Assembly: GCA_012064415.1 (NCBI GenBank)
Contig: SSNU01000177.1
Location: forward strand, 191,212-255,211
Reading direction: 5' to 3'
DNA: 64,000 nucleotides
Source: Gyrodactylus bullatarudis
Taxonomy: Eukaryota; Platyhelminthes; Monogenea; Gyrodactylidea; Gyrodactylidae
Shown here: positions 36,301-46,160 of the stretch, in pieces
Layout: every line of letters starts with the position of its first letter
Numbering within the stretch: the stretch's first letter is position 1
The notes under the pieces: generated by a model
What the model was told of the DNA's origin: nothing
What the model saw: the letters and a program-made list of their open reading frames with translations, nothing else
The model's database searches: none
Made by a program: the position numbers and the translations under genes

Positions 36301-39300
36301 GTGAACCTCCTCTTGGGTGATTCTTTTTGACAATGTATCTCCACTAATTATTTTGCTTGATGAAATAAGCTGTAAATAAAATTGAACTATTACTGCGGAG
36401 TATAAAATTTCATAAAGGATAACTACTCGATTCTAAATCTTAGAATATTCAAAAACTCCAAAACAATTTCCAAGTTTTATTCACTTATATTCAATATAAA
36501 GGGTGATATGGTCGTCTCTCGAGTACTGCCCCTACTTATTGAGTCTTCCTGAACCAAACTGGACATCAATCTTCAAATGAAAAGAAGCAGGTCGAATAAT
36601 GTAAAGCGTAAATTTGTTAAAAGTACCAGCAGGGTCATTTTGACCCTTTCAGATTTTTGAAAGTACATATGTCGGTTTGGAGGAAACTTTAAATCACAAG
36701 ATCTCAGGATATCCTTTATCACACAAATATTCATACTTTACAAATTAATTTTTAACAAAAATGGACACACCCCCAGAAAAAATCATGTTTTACTTAATCT
36801 TCCCAGGCAGGGTCATTTTGACCCTCCATTCATTTGTATGGAAAAAAACTATTTTATATCTTTTTACTATGCTCTTCCACTTGAAATAGCTAACTACATC
36901 TCTCCTAAATCTCCAGATCAAATCACATTTGGATTCTTCTAATGATTTTTCCAGATTCTTGAAATTTCATTGGTTCAATTCACTTGAAAAATTTGAGCAC
37001 TATTGATTGGTTTCAATCAATAGCCATGAGTGACTTTGAAGATGGGGTAGTTTTGTTATCTACTAAAGACGAATTTTCTACAGACAACAGTTTTTTGTCT
37101 AACGAAATTGGAACGAATATTCGCATATCAGACTTCTTACCGACTACACGTTCATCCCTGTCAAGTCAATCTGAGGATGACGAATATATGTCGAAAAATA
37201 ATCTATATCAATGGTCAGATACGCCAACTAATTCGGGTAAGACAAAATATATAGTCCCAAATGTGTGGGTGAAACTGTGGTCCTTAAACTAATCGAAAAT
37301 TTAAGCATCAAAAAAAACAACACCACTACTGAGAATTTTTTTACCTCATTCCCTCCTTTGGAAAAACTAACTGCCAAAAATATGACTTCGCCAGGAACCA
37401 TCAGTAAGGACAAGGCCGAACTTCCAACTGTGATATCAAAAAATACTAAATTCGGTTCCGAATACGCCTTAAAGACAACATGAATCATGTGTCCTATGTT
37501 CCAAGAAAAAATAAAAATGTAATTCTGCTCTATTCCTTCGACCTCAATCCAGATGTAAATCAAAGTGGTAAGCTAGAATTTATTAATTATTATGATAAAA
37601 CGAAAGGAGAAGTTGACTATGCTGATAAAAATGATCTCTACATATTCTTGACAGAGGAAAACAAATAGATTGCAACATTTTAGGCATTTGAGCTCTTAAT
37701 TCTTTCATTTTATATAAAAGAAGATTCCAAATATGATCAAAGAAAGTTTCTCAAGTGTCTTACACAGATGATGTTTGATCTATATGGGAAAAAGATAAGA
37801 TGAATGACTCTATGGGCTCAACATCTTCCGCATCAGGCTCGAAGAAAAGGGTTCTTTGCACAATTTACCCATACAATAAAGATAAAAAAACTACCAAAAT
37901 ATGTTATAAATGGGAAAAAGCTATATGCAATGATTATTTAGTTAAATTGCAGATAAATTGTACGGAAATTTGATAAAATGTTAATCTTTTTATGATCCTG
38001 GATCAAAATGACCCTTTCATGAACATTTGTCTGTTTTTTTTGGTACACCATGACTAATCATGGAGAGGGGTATGGGATTGGGAAAACGAAAAATGACTTT
38101 TTTTGATTTCTCATCTAAAATCATTCAAAATCTGAGACTGATTTCAAAATCGAATTTTAGCCATATATTTTAGAATAGAAGCTTGAAAATTTCCAAGTTT
38201 ACTCTAAATTTCATGCTGAATATAATGGTAAGTCTGACTGACTGCTGCTTTAGCTCTTTTGGCTACGGCCTCTTCCTGATAAGATAGAAAAAAAAATTCG
38301 AAGTGGAAATTAACCAGAATAAAAGATTGAGAATATCTACAAAATTTCATCAATCTATTGAAAAATTTGAGATTCTAGTAGCAAAATATATTTGGGACCT
38401 TGGGAAAATTGTAGGAGGAATGTTACTCGATTCTGATTGACCGACAAATACTCAATTTCTATTGGTCTATTATTCATGAGATTTGGGGTAAAATGGTATA
38501 TAAGTAAGGTATACTTGCACATTCACACAACTCTCGTCACTTTACAGAGCTTTTACCTGTAGTAGGGATAAACTCATGAATGAAATTGACGCTTAGCCCA
38601 AGCATTAGAAGAAAAGAAATTTAGCTTCTTAGGGAAAGTCTTCTGTCAATTCAGTGGAGATAGAATTAAGTATAAAATTAATTATGTTTGAACAAACTTA
38701 ATCAAAGAAATTATCATCATAAACCTCGTTCTTGTATTGTTGATGAAAAAACATCTAATTAAAACCATGTTTAAGGAGTAAGACAACATTCGACCCAATA
38801 AATAAATATTTTAAGTAATTTTTTTTTAACTTACATGAGCAAACTTATCTCCTTCAATTTGTTCGATTTTCCAGCATCCGTCGTAATAGGCAACGTAGTT
38901 TATCATCAAATCCAAACGTGTTTTCCAATCAGAATATGGTTCAAAGACTTTTTTCTCAAAAATCAAATTTTCATTTGGGAAACCATTTTTAACACAATGG
39001 TTAAGAAAATTAAGAAAGCATTTTAATTTTTCTTCAACAGATTCTCTTCAGTGAATAATTAAAATTACGTGTGCAAATTTTCGTAAATCTCATGAAAGTC
39101 AGTACCAACAAGGTCATTGATTCTCATAGGCCAAAGCATCAACATCCCGTAAGCTATAAATAGACAAGCATCTTTTTGGCTGTACATGTACTTCCCATTT
39201 ATACCTGAAATCATTCTTGGTATTATCTTCGAAAATTTTAAGATTTAATAAAATTTTTTTACATTGTATTCAGTCGTATAATTTATAACTAAATGCTTGG

Positions 39301-39526
39301 CAGAAGAGAAATCGAGGTCCTTTTTACTTTGTAAAGCTGTGAACTTTTTTTGTCTGAAGTTAAACAAAAATTTCTATCTTATTTTCGAAATCTAACTCAC
39401 GTATAAATCTTCACCAGTGAATTTAGAGTCTTTGGACATAGTTTTCTTTACATACTCTAGTTTTTCTGGAAAAACCTGAAAGTCCACGTAGTCAATAACA
39501 CATTTGGGACATTTGAATTTCCTCAT
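30369..39526 (-). CDS. PARG-like gene A, spliced, 385 residues predicted
   Basis: Poly(ADP-ribose) glycohydrolase removes ADP-ribose chains in nucleus and cytoplasm. Eight exons, in phase throughout: 39526-39401, 39343-39263, 39190-39069, 39045-38835, 36369-36146, 36120-36030, 30698-30608, 30580-30369. PARG landmarks: SQKDACLFIAYGML, EKLKCFLNFLNH with FPNENLIFEKKV...DW, a KIISGDTLSKRITQEEVHF signature (about 186-203), SPAAMIARLF, FRHNECSGIGRSFQF, VLICADP...LHELHKLCAGF, YGWGEELGGDIELKIAIIIL (about 302-320). QEE is kept; GGG reads SGD. Introns of 23, 25 and 27 nt coexist with 2.5- and 5.3-kb introns full of repeats. The exon 2/3 acceptor is my least certain choice. Activity cannot be judged; the altered glycine loop may weaken ADP-ribose binding. 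Confidence 0.8.
30780..30885 (-). other. Type C PLE 3' end remnant in PARG A intron
   Basis: Reverse complement keeps TATGCCTGAAA and GGGCATCGCCTTTC as at 1610-1660; the CTGATGAG half is gone. It abuts the upstream flank of exon 7. Confidence 0.5.
30890..31440. mobile_element. Foldback element, relative of 46613-47816
   Basis: GTTACTGTATGAGCCCTGAA at the left end resembles the 46613 terminus. ACTCAGTTCTCATTGAGGAT (about 30958) and its complement (about 31365) form the arms. Right terminus eroded. Inside PARG A intron 6. Confidence 0.6.
31450..32225. other. Intergenic/intronic, upstream of the HTH gene
   Basis: No gene seen; would contain the promoter of the 32229 gene, but no clear element is visible. 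Confidence 0.3.
32229..33167 (+). CDS. CENP-B/Tigger-type HTH protein with two 27-nt introns
   Basis: Exons 32229-32591, 32619-32975, 33003-33167, all joined in phase 0 (294 residues). Residues 1-50 (TNNEKYQIIIEFENS...SIRTLKRWMSE) look like the first helix-turn-helix of CENP-B/pogo proteins; 55-120 (RYARLRELISENLRRM...DIKATIQMAAE) like the second. No DDE domain follows; the middle (about 122-240) is unrecognised and the end (RNRNITTQVEEMSHIV...FHRKVEEINLEIH) may be a coiled coil. Intron 1 has a GC donor (GCAAGT), intron 2 a GT donor; both end TAG. Nested on the opposite strand in PARG A intron 6. Could be a domesticated transposase DNA-binding protein. Confidence 0.6.
33300..33680 (+). pseudogene. 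PLE nuclease C-terminal remnant
   Basis: Frames read QPIRDHLKTVRQIF and, shifted, NFEIINKPTRKNVYLLDAAE and EKPNLCVRKNRVKPLN, the C-terminal part of the PLE GIY-YIG region. The tail has no clear PIP end. Confidence 0.55.
33712..33770 (-). other. Type C ribozyme copy, core mutated
   Basis: Reverse complement has CTGATGCG for CTGATGAG (A9 lost), CGAAA kept. Flanking sequence to 33960 matches 46440-46612 and 47816-47880. Confidence 0.6.
34350..34400 (-). ncRNA. Hammerhead ribozyme motif, type D, intact core
   Basis: Reverse complement: AAGT-CTGAAGAG, stem II with CCTGG, CGAAA, stem III AACGTT, then ACTT. AAGT pairs with ACTT; A at core position 7 is allowed. Confidence 0.7.
34525..34580 (-). 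ncRNA. Hammerhead ribozyme motif, type A, intact core
   Basis: CTCATCAG at 34553-34560; reverse complement AGAGT-CTGATGAGAACCGGTGAAA, AAAGCTTT, AUU-ACT. 3' end of the PLE tail at 34650-34870. Confidence 0.8.
34650..34870 (-). pseudogene. PLE C-terminal tail with PIP-like end
   Basis: Reads TEV or similar then DNRIISQPVISTKDSGQQHK, NRGRKRKLSKGQSTLHHYLK, RRKMP, stop near 34697. QSTLHHYL fits Q-x-x-L-x-x-Y-L beside a basic NLS-like block. A different subfamily from the SGQLSMDEFL type, yet the same layout. Confidence 0.75.
34875..36025. other. PARG A intron sequence
   Basis: No gene supported. Around 35340-35580 scattered codon-like stretches exist but without motifs. Confidence 0.35.
36600..38030 (+). 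pseudogene. piggyBac-like element in PARG A intron 4
   Basis: Frames 36984-37292, 37265-37483, 37480-37668 in sequence: IDWFQSIAMSDFEDG start, then NFFTSFPPLEKLTAKNMTSP, GTISKDKAELP, FGSEYAL, NHVSYVPRKNKNVILLYSF, EFINYYDKTKGEVDYADK. The last blocks are the piggyBac C-terminal region (KN-VILLS..., INFYNKTKGGVD). The catalytic middle is deleted. Left side TTAA then CAGGGTCATTTTGACCC; the unit recurs at 36810 and as GGATCAAAATGACC at 38000. Confidence 0.7.
38040..38830. other. PARG A intron 4 remainder
   Basis: Non-coding; no recognisable motif. Confidence 0.35.
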
Positions 39527-39820
39527 TTTTCGAAAAAAATTGTCAGCTCATTATTTTATTTTTTTTGAAGTTCGCAATACGATTTAACACACATACGTCT
39601 TTATGATCACATAATCAATAAGAAACTAATCAAGATAGAAAATCTCATTCAAAATGTTCAATTTTCACTCAAAAGAAAAATATTCTATCTCATAATATAT
39701 TTAAATAAATACTTGAAGTTCAATATAATTATTTTACAGTTTTACGACTTTTATCGACAACATTATTGTTATAGCTGGAGAATCCAAATGCTGTTTATAA
39801 GCTATTGTAACATAATAATG

Positions 39821-40216
39821 TCAATCAAGATCATAGTTCGGAGGTTCCTCATATCTCGGGGCACTATTTGTTCTAACAATAGTTGAATATTTGGGTAACT
39901 CATCTACACTTATGGGTGATTTGCTCATTATCATTTCTGCATCATTCCTCGCTTGAGATGAATTCGATGAATTTGTTCTTTGATTTTGATTTGGCATTGA
40001 GTTATGATCACCGTAATGTTTCACTAAGAATACGATTAGCATCTGAGAATTAATTTATGCCTTAGAATTATAAATAATCCATAATATCTTGGAATCTTAT
40101 AATTTTATTTGTTATTGGACTCACAATATAACTTTCTGAGTAGATGGAATATACATATGAACATGATGAATCCAATTATAGTCCCAATAGCTATGCCAAC
40201 TTTTTCCGATATTTTC
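39821..40216 (-). CDS. Membrane protein family copy 3: transmembrane and tail exons
   Basis: Exon 40216-40125 (92 nt): KISEKVGIAIGTIIGFIMF, ICIFHLLRKLY. Donor GTGAGT; 101-nt intron; acceptor CTAATCGTATTCTTAG; exon 40023-39821: KHYGDHNSMPNQNQ..., ELPKYSTIVRTNSAPRYEEP, PNYDLD, stop. The shared LP-YSTIVR-N-AP-YEEPP-Y block and PPNY suggest a WW-domain or adaptor ligand. Starts only about 300 bp upstream of PARG A on the same strand. Ectodomain exons would lie above 40216, where a transposon (40238-40990) intervenes. Family unrecognised. Confidence 0.7.
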
Positions 40217-40237
40217 CTATCAGAGTGTATTTAAATA

Positions 40238-40990
40238 TAGGGTTAATTCCAAAAGTAGCCCAAAAATTTTGATTAATTCCAAAAGAAGCCCCATGTATTT
40301 CAAAAGTAGTCCTAAAGTGGGCAAAAAACCTAAAATTACCCCATTCTAGAAATTTTTCTCAGATTTAGTCCCGATTATTTCCAGAATAAACCCCATTGTA
40401 ATTCAGTTCATCGATTTCTGAAAATTTCAACTTTTGAAATATATGCCTCAAATTATTCTCAACTGAATACATTGTACATAAAGATAGTATGTTTATGAAT
40501 TTTAAAATAATTTGTTTATTATCACTATGAATAATTAATTTTTGATAAGAAAAATTCTCGGACATAGAGTATACATGATTTGATTTATGAATAATTAATT
40601 TTTGATAAGAAAAAATCTCGGACATAGAGTATACATGATTTGATTTATGAATAATTAACAAGTTCTTGTTTTTACAATAAACTTTTAAAGAGAAAGCCAA
40701 AATATGCATTCAGGATTATTTGATTGTTACTCAGAAATCATTTAAAGTTAAGAAAAATAACGACAAGTACTATATTTGGATGTGTGTTGTTAAAGATTGT
40801 GAAGCCTTTGTACGCTTAGATCAGAGAGAAAATGGAATACTATACTTAACTTCATTTAAAAAGTCATTTGTGAATTATTAATTCATGTAAAATTAAATCA
40901 AATGATTAAATCAAATTTATTATTCCCACTTTGGGGCTACTTTTGGAATTTATCAAAATTTCGGGGCTACATTTATAATTAACCCTTAAA
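40238..40990 (+). mobile_element. DNA element with inverted ends and a FLYWCH-like fragment
   Basis: Left end GGGTTAATTCCAAAAGTAGC and right end complement (TTTATAATTAACCC); flanked by TTAAATAT on both sides (8-bp target duplication). A plus-strand frame near 40690-40870 reads KYYIWMCVVKDCEAFVRLD, resembling the FLYWCH zinc finger found in MULE transposases. Contains a 57-bp tandem duplication at about 40530-40650. Confidence 0.6.
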
Positions 40991-41094
40991 TATTATTTTT
41001 ATCTTGCATGTGATTCTTGATTTACTTAAATATATAATCATGTTGCTGACTAATTTTCTGCGATTTGAAAGTAGAAAATAAAATTTATTTGTAG

Positions 41095-41150
41095 GTGAAT
41101 ATGAATTCATTATTCTCGTCGGTTTTCATCAGACACTACATCAACATGTA
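41095..41150 (-). other. Type B ribozyme copy, mutated
   Basis: Reverse complement CTGATGAAAACCGACGAGAA: closing G and GAAA both changed. Confidence 0.55.
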
Positions 41151-41225
41151 TTTTAATACAAAATTTTATTCAATAAAATGTGTAAAGTTCGTTTGGTCCA
41201 ATCAGAACATTTTTTTGTGATGAAC

Positions 41226-41400
41226 TTCTAGATTATGGCCAGATAAATGCTGGTATTTGTCTTATCTGAAGGAAATGGTAGCCAAATTCAGACAGAAGTA
41301 TCCAAAATTCGTTAGAGTCACATTTCTGCTATTGTGACTGAGTCAAACAACTGCCGATTCATTGGCAGAAATGCCTTAATTCATCAGGAAACTACTTCCA
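41226..41400 (+). pseudogene. mariner transposase fragment
   Basis: ELLDYGQINAG, then YLKEMVAKFRQKYPKFVRVTF in another frame and HWQKCLNSSGNY: pieces of the same mariner type as 18890-19625, catalytic blocks lost. Confidence 0.55.
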
Positions 41401-41624
41401 TTGATGATATTATATAATATTTTTATATACCATATATATAATATCATTAATTCAATCCAGTCTCATTACTCTTTGCTCAACCTAATATTAAAAGCTCAAT
41501 GAACTGAGAACACCCCTAGTTTTACCGAAGAGAAATTACGCTCCCTGAACCCATGATGATTAACTGTCATCATTTATGCTAGTACCTTAAAATTTTCGAA
41601 AAATTGCTTTTAATAAAACTAACC

Positions 41625-41690
41625 CTAATGTAGAATCTGATGAGAACCGACGAAAATAAAAACCCACAAATTATTTTTATTTTCTACCTT
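41625..41690 (+). other. Type B ribozyme copy, stem III deleted
   Basis: CTGATGAGAACCGACGAAAA at 41637-41656 then AAACCCAC; the GAGCTCATATTC segment is missing. Confidence 0.6.
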
Positions 41691-42180
41691 CAAATTGCAG
41701 GATATTAATCAGCAACTTGATAATTAAATATTAATTGAATGTTATCTTGCAAAGATTGTGACTATAAAATGTATCTTGGAATATTAAATAAAATTTATTA
41801 TTCTTTTTTTTCTTAATTTCACACATCATGACTCAAGATAAATTTAAAAATTGAGGCTTTGTTTCATACCTCTCTGCCCCAAAACTCTAACTAAGCACTC
41901 AAAGCAAAGTCTGGTCACGGGTTATTACTATATCCATATGAATCTAAATTGATGGAGATTGACTTCTCATCCTAAACTATTTTTTGTTAATGCATTGGAA
42001 AGAGGAGGTTCTCTCTTGAATGATATAAATTGCCAGATTAAGTTTCAGTATATTGATCATTTGAATTTACATTTTTTAAAACCATAAACCTACTAGCAAT
42101 GTGTGGTCAACGGTTAAAACTATATCCATGGTAATATAACTTGTTGGGGATTGTCTTCTCAAACATAGATTTTAGAATTC
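41690..42180. other. Non-coding, SINE-like debris
   Basis: Short repeated phrase (ATTGATGGAGATTG / TTGGGGATTGTCTTCTCA) around 41940-42175; no gene. Confidence 0.3.
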
Positions 42181-42310
42181 GGTTAAGCAAGTGTCAATTC
42201 CATAAGAGAAGGACTCGTCAGTACACGAGGATTCGAACCCGGGTCTTGTGAGGCAAGAACTCCTGTTCGTCTCCTATTACTCAATACTCCCATAGTATTG
42301 CACCACCTTC
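42180..42310 (-). mobile_element. tRNA-derived SINE, ribozyme half only
   Basis: Minus strand: GGGTTCGAATCCTC (B box), then TACTGACGAGTCC as in the other SINE copies, but no GAAA follows. 42200-42300. Confidence 0.55.
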
Positions 42311-42400
42311 ACACTGGTTACAATTATAATGTAGAATTTTACAATATCCTCATCAATTTAGATTCATATGGATATAGGAATAACCTGTGAACACATTTTG

Positions 42401-42655
42401 CTAGTGTGTATATTGTCTAAAAACATTAAAGAGAGTCTCAGCCTTGGCCAGAAAATTTTCCCTGACCGAATGTGGATCATTCGGGTTGGCTAGGTAGAGG
42501 ATGCTCAAGTTTTTCATATCTACAGTGGGGTTTGTAGCTTCAAGATGCTCTTGCATTGCTGACCCTTTGTTCCCCTTTTTCAGATGCTTCTTAAACTTTA
42601 CTTTTGAGAATCTCAATGTCCAACATACCATGCACCACATTTGCATTTGCTTCAA
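42401..42655 (-). pseudogene. PLE nuclease fragment
   Basis: Reads VKFKKHLKKGNKGSAMQEHL, EATNPTVDMKNLSILYLANP, the part after the GIY-YIG core. QMQMWCMVCWTLR before it is the worn C-x-C-G/YVG region. Confidence 0.65.
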
Positions 42656-42659
42656 TGCA

Positions 42660-42880
42660 ATCAGCCCGATGTCTCCGCCCTAGCAGCAATTACAAGTGAG
42701 AATCGAAGTGCAAACCAATAGAATCTAACTGAAGTTAGAAATCAAATTCATTCACAGTCTGTAATTAATGGTAGCGCTGAGAAACCAAACCTCCCGCTCA
42801 CTAACACAAAAAGAGAAGAAAAGAAAAAAATTTAGTGAGCAATAATTGATGAATGAATTTATGAAGAGAAGGTAACTCAA
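42660..42880 (+). pseudogene. PLE C-terminal tail, opposite strand to its neighbour
   Basis: NQPDVSALAAITSENRSANQ, EVRNQIHSQSVINGSAEKPN and, frameshifted, the MNEFMKRR end. Same family as 27282-28192. Confidence 0.7.
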
Positions 42881-42959
42881 TTAGCCCTGGAGACTATATA
42901 TGTAACAGCAATGTTACAATCATCAAATATTTATATTATTATTTATAATACTACTAACC

Positions 42960-43130
42960 AATAATAACTTGAACTCAATAATCCATTTTGTACACATTTA
43001 TTATTAACCAATCAGAGTACAGAACCTTCCTAAACCAATAGAAATAAAGGAGGTTAATTTGTTTAATCACGTGGGTACACAGTTCATATTTCTCTGTGTA
43101 CACCTCGTGGTAAGTCATCAAAAATCATAA
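42960..43130 (-). repeat. Inverted copy of the 3860-4060 repeat
   Basis: CCTTTATTTCTATTG / CACGTGGGTACAC / GTGTACACCTCG shared with 3860-4060 on the other strand. Confidence 0.6.
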
Positions 43131-43394
43131 CTCTCTTGTCATCCTCTGTAATGTAATTTTATTAGCCTTTTACTGTAATCATCAATCAAACATACAGTCC
43201 TTAATATCAATATATGGTTCCTCCAACTACAACCTCTTCTTCCTTCATACCTACCACCACATATATACGATAGCTCTTACATTGTTTAACCTTATAAAAA
43301 CCCTTACTTCTATTATTCATAATAATAATCCCTAAAAACTATTTGAACCAATAAGAGAATTTTACATATTCTCATTACTTTAATATATAAATAT

Positions 43395-43460
43395 CAAGCA
43401 GGTGTAATAGTCTGATGAGATCCGATGAAATATAAGCTTCATCACTAAAAATTCACTCGA
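43395..43460 (+). ncRNA. Hammerhead ribozyme motif, type A, intact core
   Basis: CTGATGAG at 43411-43418, GATGAAA, TAAGCTTC, AUC triplet, ACT pairing with AGT. No coding sequence directly upstream. Confidence 0.7.
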
Positions 43461-43980
43461 CATCTAATTCCTCATGAAAACCCCGTTGTCATCAGAAGCA
43501 TTAATTTTTTTTCATCAAAGATTCAAAATGGTTAAGAATAATTTTTGAATCTAAATAATGTCTTCCAGTTTACCAATCGGAGACAAAATTCTTAAACAAA
43601 AATTAGGAAGTTCTAGAATTTGAGCTCAAAATTTCTATTGTTTTAACATGTGAGTGTGGTAAAATAAAGTAAATCAAAATTAGACAAGGAAAATCAGCAT
43701 TGAAACTAACAAGATATTAGACTATTAAATATCAGTTTCAAGTCTATTGATTTCATATCTCATATCATTTTTACATTTTATATTTATTTTATTTTATGTT
43801 TAGGCATCGATTCATCAATCATTAATCTTTAAAAAAGAAATGATAAGCTAGTCCTTTAAAATCAAACTAATACTCAGTAATATTAAAATAATATTTCTGT
43901 ATGTATGAAACAATCAATGTTGTAATAGATGAAAATTATTTAGTGGAAAATAATGCCGAGCTACTTCTAGAATATTTTCT

Positions 43981-44105
43981 GATGACGAAGGTAACTTCAT
44001 AAGGAATTAGAAGTGAATATTTAGTGATAAAGCTTATATTTCACCAGATCTCATCAGACTATTACACCGACTTGATATTCATATTAAATTTTTGAGCATA
44101 TGAAA
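43981..44105 (-). ncRNA. Inverted PLE 3' end with intact type A ribozyme
   Basis: CTCATCAG at 44050-44057; the whole segment is the reverse complement of 45140-45262, so the same 3' region faces outward at both ends of the element between them. Confidence 0.75.
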
Positions 44106-44114
44106 ATATGATCT

Positions 44115-45047
44115 GCACTTCCCACTTTATAAACAAACTCGAACCTGTCCTGTGCAAACAAAAAGTGCTAGCTACAGTGTTAGGCTATGAAGGAAAGGAT
44201 TCAAAATGATGAAGAAGCTTGCGGAGGTTTCTAAAATCCTCAATGACCCACCTCTTTGTTCTTCAACCCAAGTTTCAGAGAGCCAAAAAGTTGATGCAAA
44301 ACCAATTAGTGAATCAAACGAGCAAGTAGTTGAAAATACGTCTCAATGCAATCAACCCGATGTCTCTGCCCCAGCAACAATTACAAGTGAGAATGGAAGT
44401 GCAAATCAGGAGAAGCTAACTGAAGTTANNNNNNNNNNNNNNNNNNNNNNNNNNNNNNNNNNNNNNNNNNNNNNNNNNNNNNNNNNNNNNNNNNNNNNNN
44501 NNNNNNNNNNNNNNNNNNNNNNNNNNNNNNNNNNNNNNNNNNNNNNNNNNNNNNNNNNNNNNNNNNNNNNNNNNNNNNNNNNNNNNNNNNNNNNNNNNNN
44601 NNNNNNNNNNNNNNNNNNNNNNNNNNNNNNNNNNNNNNNNNNNNNNNNNNNNNNNNNNNNNNNNNNNNNNNNNNNNNNNNNNNNNNNNNNNNNNNNNNNN
44701 NNNNNNNNNNNNNNNNNNNNNNNNNNNNNNNNNNNNNNNNNNNNNNNNNNNNNNNNNNNNNNNNNNNNNNNNNNNNNNNNNNNNNNNNNNNNNNNNNNNN
44801 NNNNNNNNNNNNNNNNNNNNNNNNNNNNNNNNNNNNNNNNNNNNNNNNNNNNNNNNNNNNNNNNNNNNNNNNNNNNNNNNNNNNNNNNNNNNCAGAGAAG
44901 CTAACTGAAGTTATTAATCAAATCAATTCACAGCCTGTAATTAATGCTAGTACAGAGAAACCAAACCTCCCTCCCAACAACACAAAAAGAGGGAGAAAAC
45001 GAAACAGTGGGCAATTATCGATGGACGAATTCTTGAAGAGAAGATAA
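44115..45047 (+). pseudogene. PLE nuclease C-terminus and tail, interrupted by a gap
   Basis: KLEPVLCKQKVLATVLGYEG, KDSKMMKKLAEVSKILND, ESNEQVVENTSQCNQPDVSA, QEKLTEV | gap | EKLTEVINQINSQPVI, KRGRKRNSGQLSMDEFLKRR, stop. Near-identical to the tail of the 27260 frame. Confidence 0.75.
44429..44892. other. Assembly gap, 464 N
   Basis: Both sides carry AGAAGCTAACTGAAGTTA, and the related copy at 28027-28060 reads straight through this point, so the true missing length may be zero. Confidence 0.9.
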
Positions 45048-45171
45048 CTCAATCAACCCTGGAGACTATTACAATTTTAATCAACTCTCACCCACTATGT
45101 TTTATCTCTAAAAACCATTTGAACCAATAAGAGGAATTTTCATATGCTCAAAAATTTAATATGAATATCAA

Positions 45172-45262
45172 GTCGGTGTAATAGTCTGATGAGATCTGGT
45201 GAAATATAAGCTTTATCACTAAATATTCACTTCTAATTCCTTATGAAGTTACCTTCGTCATC
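45172..45262 (+). ncRNA. Hammerhead ribozyme motif, type A, intact core
   Basis: CTGATGAG at 45186-45193, GGTGAAA, AAGCTT, AUC-ACT. The family 3' end GTTACCTTCGTCAT is at 45248-45261. Confidence 0.8.
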
Positions 45263-45269
45263 TATCAAA

Positions 45270-45640
45270 TTAATTGGAACTCGTAGATTTTCTTATTATC
45301 TTTTTTGTTGGTTATTGAATATTCCAAGACACAGTTTTTATAAAATGTTGCACTAGTATTAAGTTTTGCATATCTTTGATCCTCCCTCGTAATGTTATCC
45401 CGAAGGTACTAAAGAAAAACGAATTTTACTATTAAGCTCCTCTTTATACTAAGATTTAAAACAATAAAACAGATTTAAAATAACGTTTTTCCAAATATGA
45501 ATTACTTAATAGCAATGTATTCTTGAAGCATGCTTAAAGATTTTATTTAATCAATATAATTCAAAATAAAAACTCACAACATTTTGAAAATTTTTCTGTT
45601 TCAAGTCTCCAAAACTTTTTAAATACAAAGTTAGTGTCGA
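45270..45640. other. Non-coding
   Basis: AT-rich, nothing supported. Confidence 0.3.
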
Positions 45641-45789
45641 TCAACTGACAAGCATACAGAATATGATTGTTTTCATTATTTCACTTGAGTGCAAAAGTAT
45701 ACAACTATCAAAGCATGAATCATATCCTAAAATTTTAACTATCACATGTATTATACTAAGATATAATAAGTATATATTGAAGTGATCTG

Positions 45790-45960
45790 AACACTTTAAT
45801 TCATAGACGACCCCCTTTCTGTTCAGCCAGTTGGCTGGATCCGTGTTGCGGTCGTTGAGCAACTTATTTGCCTTAGATATGAAACGTTGTTATTTGGCGC
45901 AACTTTTCAGAATAAGGGACATCCTCTTTGAATGAGAGTTTAAGCCAAAAGTATTTGTTA
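45790..45960 (-). pseudogene. PLE fragment before the nuclease core
   Basis: KLLNDRNTDPANWLNRKGVV, YELKCSDHF: the linker and VYELKC start of GIY-YIG, then unrelated sequence. Confidence 0.55.
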
Positions 45961-46099
45961 TCCATTTTCTCTTTTATTTTGTCTTTCACTCTGGCCTATT
46001 GTTGTATAAAACTTTTGGGATCTTTTGAAAGCACTTGTTTCAAATTTGCAAAAAAATTCTTTCTTTTTTAATAAAAGAAGGAAGAAGATAAGGCCAGTT

Positions 46100-46160
46100 A
46101 TCTCAAAAATAAATATCTTTATTTCGAGCATGCTAATCAGTGTGATACATGCCATATAAG
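46100..46160 (-). other. Type E ribozyme copy, core mutated
   Basis: Reverse complement ATCACA-CTGATTAG (G8 lost), CGAAA, stem III palindrome-like. Intact partner at 61435-61490. Confidence 0.5.

Noticed and set aside
40365..40709. 114-codon minus-strand reading frame as a gene
   Set aside because: It arises from a 57-bp tandem duplication within a transposon.
42200..42300. Functional tRNA gene
   Set aside because: B box present but the acceptor stem and arms do not fold; it continues into the SINE CTGACGAG block.
44206..44904. 232-codon reading frame across the N gap
   Set aside because: Most codons are N; only the flanks are PLE tail.
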